A stretch of DNA of 64,000 nt, from the NCBI GenBank assembly GCA_039707465.1, contig CM077658.1, positions 19,083,732-19,147,731 of the forward strand, in the 5' to 3' direction. This stretch comes from Rhabdophis nuchalis. Lineage: Eukaryota > Chordata > Lepidosauria > Squamata > Natricidae. Positions 57,159 through 64,000 of the stretch are shown one piece after another (position 1 is the stretch's first letter; every line of letters begins with the position of its first letter). The notes beneath the pieces are model-generated. The model had not been told where the DNA came from. It worked only from the letters and a program-made list of their open reading frames with translations, and made no database searches. Both the position numbers and the translations under genes were made by a program.

Positions 57159-57441
57159 CAGTGATGGCGAACCTTTTTGGCAGTGAGTGCCCAAACTATA
57201 ATACATGCATTTGCACAGGAGCATGCGCACGCTGGAGCACCGGAAACCCAAAGATCAGCTGCATGTGCACTGGCCACCTAGTTTTTGGGTTTCTGGCATG
57301 GGCATTTGTGCGCCGGCCAGCTGGTCTTCGCACATTCTAGAGTGCTGGAAACCCAAAGACCAAGTGGCGACAGTGCATGTGCCCACAGAGAGGGCTCTGT
57401 GTGCCACCTCTGGCATGGGTGCTGTAGATTTGCCATCACGG
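57159..57441. mobile_element. hAT-like MITE with perfect 8-bp TSD
   Basis: cagtgatggcgaacc to gccatcacgg, flanked by GGATAAAC (57151-57158, 57442-57449). Confidence 0.85.
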
Positions 57442-57634
57442 GGATAAACCCTTAGAAATATCCTGAAGTAGAATAGGAAATATTCTGGATTGTTTTATAG
57501 GCTATAAGAATATAGCATCCTTGATTGTATCTCTAAACAAAGCAAACAGAATGCAATATTTACATATTATCATTTCATAAAAGGTGGCAATGGAGTTGGT
57601 CTTTTTAAAACTCTGGAAGCATTTATGGAATTTT

Positions 57635-57890
57635 ACATTTATATATATATATATATGACAGCATGTCTCCTCCCTTAATTGGGGCCCTTACAGGAAGTTG
57701 TGGAAACAATTATCTATACTAAATACTCCTGGATTAGCTGATGAAACAGGGTAGAACCGATTAGGCTGGAGTACTAGGCTTCTGCCTTGGATTCATTACA
57801 GCCCCGGTTCGAATCCCAGTGGGGTGTGGCCAACTGATGAGAGCTAATAAGCTCGAAATAGATCTATCTTGGTCTCTCAAAATTAAAATT
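57635..57890 (+). repeat. tRNA-like repeat carrying a hammerhead ribozyme
   Basis: After a (TA)n run at 57635-57655, the sequence passes through 'gtctcctcccttaattgggg' to a tRNA-like segment with an A-box-like 'ttaggctggagtacta' (about 57755) and exact B box GGTTCGAATCCC (57806-57817). It then runs into the hammerhead at 57828-57874 and on to 'aaaattaaaatttattgat'. No target duplication identified. Related upstream sequence occurs near 6900. Confidence 0.6.
57828..57874 (+). ncRNA. Type I hammerhead ribozyme
   Basis: All core elements are in order: stem I 5' strand GGCCAA (57828-57833); CUGAUGA (57834-57840); stem II GAGC (57841-57844), loop UAAUAA, GCUC (57851-57854); GAAA (57855-57858), its last A closing stem III; AUA/UAU stem III with loop GAUC; U16.1 and C17 at 57867-57868; stem I 3' strand UUGGUC (57869-57874). 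Cleavage is predicted after C57868. Every invariant core base is present. The short stem III resembles retroelement hammerheads that may work as dimers. Function is inferred. Confidence 0.8.
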
Positions 57891-57911
57891 TATTGATCAG
57901 CTCATAAAAAC

Positions 57912-57960
<49 letters not shown>
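57912..57960. repeat. (CA)n microsatellite
   Basis: About 24 uninterrupted CA units directly downstream of the hammerhead-bearing repeat. Confidence 0.95.
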
Positions 57961-57961
<1 letters not shown>

Positions 57962-58544
57962 TGCATAACAAGGAAATCCTCACATTTATTCTGGGCATCA
58001 AACAAACATTTCATCTGACAGTGTTTTACAAGATTACTTCTTTTACTGTTCTTTCCAAGTATCATTGCTTGATGGATTGCTTTCATCTAGAATCCAAAAA
58101 CTAATATTGGATATGGGTTTCTCCAAATTGTTCCTATTTGTCAGCACTGTTTTAGCAAGCCAAAGAACAGAAAGTAGTACCTCCTCCTCGTCCTAAAACA
58201 GCAAAGGCAACATAAAATAGTTCCATGGAAGCATCTCCAGCACTTTGCTGTCCTCATTTGTTTGAGCTTTTGAGGTGGCAACCACGACCTCTTGGAAAAG
58301 ACACCTGAGAACAAGACTTCTGCCCCTTGCGGTCAAGCGCACTAAGTCCTAACACCAGACTACTCCCAAAGCTCCCTCTTGGCTTGGATGGAGATATCTG
58401 AGTGAATGCTCCACCTCTATGACCCTGGACTGCCTGGTGTTGCCTTTGTGACACCTTTCAGCTCATGCTTTCTGTGTGCATTGTTCCAAATAATTTGCAT
58501 ACTGGCATCACATTGGTGCAGAATTGCCAGCAAAGTAGCATCTT
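57961..58544. other. Intergenic DNA, no gene seen
   Basis: Searched on the minus strand for an exon preceding 57063; none with convincing splice sites and frame was found. Confidence 0.4.
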
Positions 58545-58935
58545 TCTAAAGCTAGGGTTGAAGAGGAACTGGCAGCAGAGTCGTGCAATGAGGAAGATGG
58601 GGAACATGTGCCAGTCCTGGAGGCTGGGGAAGGCTTGGATGAAAGCTCTGCATTGGAGGCAGAGAGGGGACCAAGGCTGTCTGGCAGTTCTCAGCTCCCT
58701 GTGAAGCTAGACAGCAGTGACGCAGAGGAACAGCTGGACCTGTTCCCAGTATGCGCAGGCACAGAGCTGCCAGAAGAAAAGAACAGCTAATAAATCAGGG
58801 TCGACTTGGGAGTAAAGCCACAGGTGGACAGTAAATGTCCCATAGGAAATAAAAGAGGAGCGAAAGAGGAGTGGGCTTTTGCTGGAAACAATTTGTTCGT
58901 TCATTTGTTCGTTTCAGGACTGTGAAGATCTGTCC
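58545..58935 (+). mobile_element. LTR-like repeat with acidic ORF remnant, truncated
   Basis: Diverged copy of 23634-24243: acidic frame (EAGEGLDESSALEAERGP, then SSDAEEQLDLFPVCAGTELP) followed by 'gggtcgacttgggagtaaag' and 'aggaaataaaagaggagc'. Confidence 0.55.
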
Positions 58936-58944
58936 ATGAATCTC

Positions 58945-59465
58945 AGAGAGCTTCTTGTCCTACCCTCAGGTGCTTTGGAGAATAGCTTGACTCCCTCTTC
59001 TTTGTGGCAGCCCCTGAGATATTGGAAGACTGCTATCATGTCTCCCCCTAATTCTTCTTTTCTTTAAACTAGACATACCCAGTTCCTGCAACTGTTCTTC
59101 ATGTTTTAGTCTTTAGTCCCCTAATCATCTTTGTTGCTCTTCTCTGCACTCTTTCTAGTCTCCACATCCTTGTTTCATTGTAGTGACCAAAACTGGATGC
59201 TGTAATACAAATGTAGCCTTACCAAGGCCTTGTAAAGTGGTATTAACCCTTCACGTGATCTTGATTCTATCCCTCTGTTTATGCAGCCTAGAACTGTGTT
59301 GCCATTTTTGGCAGCTGCTGCACACGACTGGCTCCTATTTCAATGGTTGTCCACTAGGACTCCAAGATCCCTTTCACAGTTACTACTATTGAACAAGGTA
59401 TCACCTATATTGTACCTGTGCATTTTGTTTCTCTTGCCTAAATGTAGAACCTTACTAATTTAAAT
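58945..59465 (-). mobile_element. CR1 LINE, lacks 3' terminus
   Basis: Reverse CR1 from 'cttcttgtcctaccctcagg' back through the ORF2 C-terminus to the region encoding NSKCTG-type residues near 59440; several frameshifts. The 3' ~130 bp are missing. Confidence 0.85.
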
Positions 59466-59567
59466 TATTAGCCACCCAGCACCATGTGTATGAGATAGGT
59501 AGCCATCTGTATCTATCAAATCAATAAATAAACCATTGGTTTAAAAATATCCCATTAAAAACAGAAA

Positions 59568-59697
59568 TGTAGTGCACATTGGAGGTGGTGACCCTTTCGA
59601 GAGCTGCATGCAACCAAATGTCATTTTAATATCTGCCAATTAGTGAGCATTCAAAGTGACAATAATTATTCAACATCTAAGACTTAGTCTAAGACAT
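59568..59697. repeat. Unnamed repeat paralogous to 51714-51822
   Basis: Shares 'ggtggtgaccc', 'gagagctgcatgcaa', 'tcattttaat' and 'gtgacaataa' with the copy in the SNX20 intron. Confidence 0.5.
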
Positions 59698-59779
59698 AAA
59701 TTACATCTATTTTCATTATCTCTCTCCATCCACCCATCCATCCACCCACACAATTTTATATCCATTTTATTTTATTACA

Positions 59780-59806
59780 TATAATAATAATAATAATAAT
59801 ATTAAT

Positions 59807-59872
<66 letters not shown>

Positions 59873-59873
59873 C
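59780..59873. repeat. (AAT)n array at Rex1 3' end
   Basis: About 30 AAT units, likely seeded by the Rex1 tail that abuts it. Confidence 0.9.
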
Positions 59874-60605
59874 TTTATTGTCATTGTAAAAATTACAATG
59901 AAATTGGTTTTAACTTCACTGGTGCAAAATTATAACAGAAACAAAAAAGAGAGAAAAGAAAAAAGAAAAAACTAGCATGTGCATGGAGTGATTGCGATTG
60001 AATTTAAAAGTCTCACAGCCCATGGATAGAAGCTACCTTTAAACCTGTTCGTTCGGCTGGCTATATTTTTATATCTTCTGCCTGATGGTAGAAGGGCAAA
60101 GAGATACCAACCAGGGTGTGAATCATCTTTGAGAATCTTCCTTGCTCTGCTAAAGCAGCGAGATCTGGCGATGTTATCCAGTGATGTCAGAGGGCAACCG
60201 ATGGTTTCTTGTGCCGAATTGATCACTCTCTGTAGTGCCTTCCTCTCTGCAACTGTTAAACCAGCATACCACACTGTGATACAATATGTGAGGACACTTT
60301 CTATGATGGACCGATAGAAAGAGATCATCAACCGTTGTTCCACCTGATTTTTCCGCAGGACTCTAAGGAAATGAAGTCTCTGTTGAGCTTTTCCAATCAC
60401 CAGAGACGTGTTGTTTTTCCAGGTGAGATCTTGGCTAATAAGCACTCCTAAGAATTTAAAAGAGGAAACCCTCTCCACACAGCCCCCCTCGATATAGAGT
60501 GGGGCAGGTTCCTCTCTGTGCTTCCGGAAATCTAGCACCATCTCCTTTGTCTTGCTAGTATTTAGATGTAAGTTGTTTCTTGAGCACCATGCGGATACCT
60601 TCTGG
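59874..60605 (-). mobile_element. Rex1-type LINE, reverse transcriptase C-terminus intact
   Basis: The minus frame from about 60605 to stop at 59972 is open: VQKVSAWCSRNNLHLNTSKT, CVERVSSFKFLGVLISQDLT, SFYRSIIESVLTYCITVWY, ERKALQRVINSAQETIGC, LFALLPSGRRYKNIASRTNR. These match the end of the RT and the downstream domain of Rex1/Babar elements best known from teleosts. The 3' end has 'tttattgtcattgtaaaaat' followed by the AAT array. A 3'-end scrap is at 63402-63445. 5'-truncated near 60610. Confidence 0.82.
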
Positions 60606-60959
60606 ACTATATATATATGTATGTATATTGCTCCTGTTTTGTCAATGTTTAAATATAGTGTGCATCTTCTATGCAAAGGTTTTAATACATTTTTAAAGAA
60701 TCTATACGAAAATGTAAAGATCTGCATAGACTTAAAAAGAAACTTATTTTAAAACGAACTTCTCTCTTTTGCATTCATTTGCACGCACTCTCTCAACAGG
60801 TGTTCCTCCATTTTTATTCTTTGTTTTTCAACTGTGCCTTGTTATTTTTATTATTATTTTGGGGAGAAACAACATAAATCAAAGAATCCGCCACCCCCCA
60901 ACCCCCAAATATATTGTAAATAATTGTAAGCGCCGATTACAGATTAATATGCAATACCA
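60606..60959. other. A/T-rich spacer before the GC-rich island
   Basis: No repeat or exon recognised. Confidence 0.4.
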
Positions 60960-61850
60960 GCACATTCAACATACCCCCTCCGAATGACGTCATCAATCTG
61001 GGGGCGGAGGCAGCAGGAGGAGGAGGAATGGTAACGTTTTACTTTTCGAGTCCCCGCCCACTTTTCCTCTCCGCTCTTTCGCTTTTTATCCAATAGGAAT
61101 AGAGGTAAGACGAGCCCTGGGAAAACCCGCCCAATCAAATCAACCGATCACGGCGAGTAGGGGTGGGGGAGGCATTGGGAGGGCCTTGCTTTCCTTTCTA
61201 GCCACTCCTCGAACAGGAACGAAGCCGGCCAGCCAATCCAACGACTCTTTGCTACCGTTCAACCTAGCATGCTGGTGAGGGAAAAAGATGGAAATTCCCT
61301 CCGTCTGACAGAAAGCGAAGAGCGAAAGGGAGAGAGAACCAATCGCAAGGAGCGACGCCTGCTGCCGCGTGTTCTAATTGGCGAAGCGCGGGAACGGGGC
61401 GGGACGGAGGGGGCGCTGCCAACCCAGCACCGGGGGGTTAGGGTGCGCTTGGCGAAGCCGCTCGGCGAAGCTCCTGAGAGGATGGGGATGGTGGCGGTCG
61501 TCGCCGTCGCTCCCCGCCTTCCCCCACGGGGCGCCGGGAGGCCAAGAAGCCCCGCTGCGGCCGCCTACGAAGGGAGGAGAGAACGGTAAATGGTGGGAAG
61601 CGGCCGGAATCGCAGCCGGCCATGGCGCTGAGGGGGGAAAAGCGTCGCGGCGGGTTCGGTCCCTTCCCCCTCCTTCCTTCGGGGTCCTCCGTGGGTCACG
61701 GTTCCCCCTCAGAAAAGACCGTGGCGGCCGGCGAAGCGCTCCTTTGAGGTCCCTGCACAACAGTCCTGCGAGGTAGACTGGCCTGAGAGGAAAAGCGGCC
61801 GGCCCAGACTCGCTCGCGGGGAAGGGAGGGAACGGGCGGTGTGTGTGTTT
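60960..61850. promoter_or_regulatory. CpG-rich TATA-less promoter region (CYLD candidate)
   Basis: The only GC- and CpG-rich block in the window. It has a perfect CRE TGACGTCA (60985-60992), GC boxes (gggggcgga, ccccgccc, ggggcggg) and several CCAAT/ATTGG boxes in both orientations between 61085 and 61385. No TATA box. This is the make-up of a broad, possibly bidirectional housekeeping promoter. In mammals CYLD (deubiquitinase, NF-kB regulator) starts downstream of NKD1-SNX20, so a plus-strand CYLD non-coding first exon is the simplest reading. The acg|gtaaat at 61587 is one possible donor. ORFs inside the island are composition artefacts. Confidence 0.7.
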
Positions 61851-62200
61851 CAATCGGGGCTTCTGCTATTTTATTAGGATTAGAATTGTTTATTTTGTCA
61901 GTGCACATGTATTATTATTGTTATTATTGTTATTATTATTGTTATCGTTATCACTCTTGTCACAAATGCTATGTGACATGCTTTCTATGTTTTTATTCGT
62001 GATTTTACTGCTGCCTGTACACAGCCCTGAAGGGAGAAGGGCGGTATAGAAATTTAAATATTAAATATTAAATTAAATACCATTGACTAATAATAATAAT
62101 AATCTCTATTATTCATTAAACACAAAACTCAGTCCCCTTGGGGAATTAGGGCGGTATGCAAATTTGAATAATAAATAAATAAATAAGTCAACTGTACATT
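61851..62200 (+). mobile_element. L2-like LINE tails
   Basis: Two 3' ends in series: 'gggcggtatagaaatttaaa' (about 62039) and 'gggcggtatgcaaatttgaa' (about 62149), each with A/T-rich tails, preceded by an (ATT/GTT) run at 61908-61945. A (TTG)n run follows at 62228-62250. Confidence 0.6.
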
Positions 62201-62250
62201 TAAAAATGTGTTACAAATAACATTGACTGTTGTTGTTGTTGTTGTTGTTG

Positions 62251-62583
62251 TCTATGGTTAGAATCAGTCTTGGGACTGGTGGGAAATTTAGTAAGTCAAG
62301 TTCTAACCAAGGAACTAAGGATGGTTAAGGTTTGAGGACAGGAATAGTTCAAAGCAGGGTTTTGGGGTTTTGTTTTGTTTTGTAAAATTAGGGTGTATAT
62401 GTCTGATGAATTCATGGGTGACTTTGGGCCAGTCCTGCTCACAGGGTTGTTGTGGTGAGGAAAAGGAAGTATTAGCTATGTTTGCCACCTTTCAGTTATT
62501 TATAAAAAGCAATAAAGGTAGGCTACTTAATAAATAAGATCTATCTATCATCTATGTATTTCTATAGCTATTCATCTCTGTCT
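62251..62583. other. Intergenic or CYLD intron DNA, no gene seen
   Basis: No repeat or coding exon recognised. Confidence 0.4.
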
Positions 62584-62588
62584 ATCAG

Positions 62589-62665
<77 letters not shown>

Positions 62666-62880
62666 GCTATCCTGTCATTATCTATCAATCTCATCTCTCT
62701 CTCATCTCTCTCTTCCGTCTGTCTATCTATCTATCTCTAGCTATTTGTCTGTCTCTGTCTCTCTATGTCTGTCTCTTGTCTGCCTGCCTCCCTGCCTGCC
62801 TGCCAGCGCACCCACCCATCCACCCATTTTTTCTATCTTACCTCTCTGCCTGTCTATATCTATTTCATTTATCTATCATC
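62584..62880. repeat. (TATC)n array and degenerate TCTG/CTGC flank
   Basis: About 80 bp of pure TATC (GATA on the other strand) to 62663, then degenerate tetranucleotide-like sequence with CTGT, CTGC and ACCC units to about 62880. Confidence 0.9.
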
Positions 62881-62892
62881 TAACCATGCTAG

Positions 62893-63375
62893 GAAGTCTT
62901 TTAAGTATCACTCCGAGGGCTCTAAACAGAATTGGTATAATGACAAATTTATTTTTCCATAAGCATTCAACTTCAAACTGCATGTCCCAATATTTGTAAG
63001 TTTTTCCCCCAATTGTTTTTCGTTGGTCCTAGCATGACCCAGAATAGCAACATCAACAAACAAGGCCTTCTTATTGTCAGCTACTGTTCTACCAGGCATG
63101 TAATGAAGAAAGATGCCTGTCGGATCTTAAAAGTCCCAGAAGATCTTAACCTGTTGTTTCTCCAAAACTTTCTCAACTTTAGGGTCCCAGGAAGTTGTTT
63201 TTTTAGCTACATTCAAATTCAAACTTTTGGCGAAGTTTCCAATGAATAATTCTGCAACTTGGTCATGTGGTTGCTTGAGGTTAGCTTGTGAAATTGTTCT
63301 GCAGCCTCTGATCAAACAGTCAATTGTTTTATCCTTTTCACTAGAAAGGCGACTATTCGCTGTCCTTTGTTTCAT
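62893..63375 (-). mobile_element. LINE remnant with REL-type endonuclease
   Basis: Two minus frames joined across a frameshift: 63127-63375 (DKTIDCLIRGCRTISQANLK, then VLEKQQVKIFWDFKI) and 62908-63099 (NKKALFVDVAILGHARTNEK, then QLGEKLTNI). The order, zinc-knuckle-like Cys and the DVAI motif, match the C-terminus of early-branching LINEs (R2/R4/Dong type) with a restriction-like endonuclease. Which clade is not decided. Confidence 0.65.
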
Positions 63376-63401
63376 GTTGAATTTTCGCCTTCTTGCAATT
63401 A

Positions 63402-63445
63402 AGTATAATCTTTATTGTCATTGTACTTAAATACAACGAAATTGG
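63402..63445 (-). mobile_element. Rex1 3'-end scrap
   Basis: 'aatctttattgtcattgtac' and 'acaacgaaattggttagc' match the 3' terminus of the Rex1 copy at 59874. Confidence 0.6.
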
Positions 63446-64000
63446 TTAGCAAAGCTATTCTTCACATTGTTATGATGGTGCTGGCAGTTGCTCCCCTTCC
63501 TCATTGACTCTTTTCCTTTAGGTTGGCTTCTCCATTATATAAACACACACATACACAGACCTTTCTGTGCTTGAGACATAGAGGGAGCACCTTAAAATGT
63601 TTGGGATATGCTTTGTGTACAATTTCAGAGAAAGTTTTCTCCCTCCTCCCCTTGTTTTCCCTTTCTGGTTTCACTTTCTCATTTAGGGAGCCACTTTTTG
63701 TGCTTAGGCAGGTTGACAAAATTGCCTAAAGTTTTTGCGTATATATGTGTATATGTGCCTGTGCGTATCATATATGTATGATAAAACATATAATACATGT
63801 AATTAAATATATGTGTGCTTGTATGAAGAATATGTATATATGCGTGCGTGTGTTTCTGTGTTTATGTATGTATTTATGCCAGACATACACACAGCATTTT
63901 TCATTTGTTTTCTTAAGGGTGAGGAAACAAAAAAGGGGTCTTGTTTACTTCTAGGCAGAATATTAAGATTTTTCACTCAGAAAGTTGTTAATTTTTCTAT
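63446..64000. other. Intergenic or CYLD intron DNA, no gene seen
   Basis: TG/TA-rich low-complexity sequence (63735-63880); no exon recognised. Confidence 0.4.

Noticed and set aside
57883..58086. 67-codon minus ORF upstream of the unknown exon
   Set aside because: Half is (CA)n-derived Cys/Val repeat; no donor site in the right phase to join 57063.
61269..61776. ORFs in the GC-rich island
   Set aside because: GC-rich DNA has few stop codons; residues are Arg/Gly/Pro-rich in all frames and no protein family fits.

Overview
The window is nuclear DNA of a squamate reptile, most likely a snake. It shows vertebrate split genes with GT-AG introns, dense CR1, L2, BovB, Rex1 and Sauria SINE repeats, many hAT-type MITEs, GATA tetranucleotide arrays and a type-2 vomeronasal receptor fragment. 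No prokaryotic or viral gene organisation is seen. Exact species cannot be read from the sequence.

Layout. At 1-5 kb are the last four coding exons of NKD1 (+), a Wnt/Dishevelled antagonist, ending in its His-rich C-terminus at 4894. From 5 to 48.4 kb lies about 43 kb of intergenic DNA without a recognisable host gene, packed with nested transposable elements and microsatellites. SNX20 (-), a PX-domain sorting nexin, fills 48.4-53.3 kb with three coding exons that join in frame to 325 codons. At 56.7-57.1 kb (-) is a well-preserved coding-looking terminal exon that I do not recognise. At 61.0-61.85 kb is a GC-rich, CCAAT- and GC-box-rich, CRE-containing promoter-type region. By mammalian synteny (NKD1-SNX20-NOD2-CYLD) this is most simply the CYLD promoter, but no CYLD coding exon is visible. 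NOD2, which lies between SNX20 and CYLD in mammals, is not visible in the gap.

Repeats. About twenty CR1 3' ends in both orientations, five L2-like LINE tails, three substantial BovB pieces, Sauria SINEs and several hAT-like MITEs with intact 8-bp target duplications allow nested insertions to be ordered. A pogo/Tigger-like repeat is hit by a solo-LTR-like insertion and, in another copy, by a LINE. Rex1 and a REL-endonuclease LINE remnant flank the 61 kb promoter.

Most notable signal: at 57828-57874 a tRNA-derived repeat ends in a complete hammerhead ribozyme core (CUGAUGA, stem II GAGC/GCUC, GAAA, short stem III, UC cleavage site and 6-bp stem I). A second cluster of hammerhead-like motifs sits at 46.3-46.9 kb in a Penelope-like repeat arranged head to head. 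The rest looks like ordinary intergenic DNA of a repeat-rich reptile, and no new multi-gene system was found.
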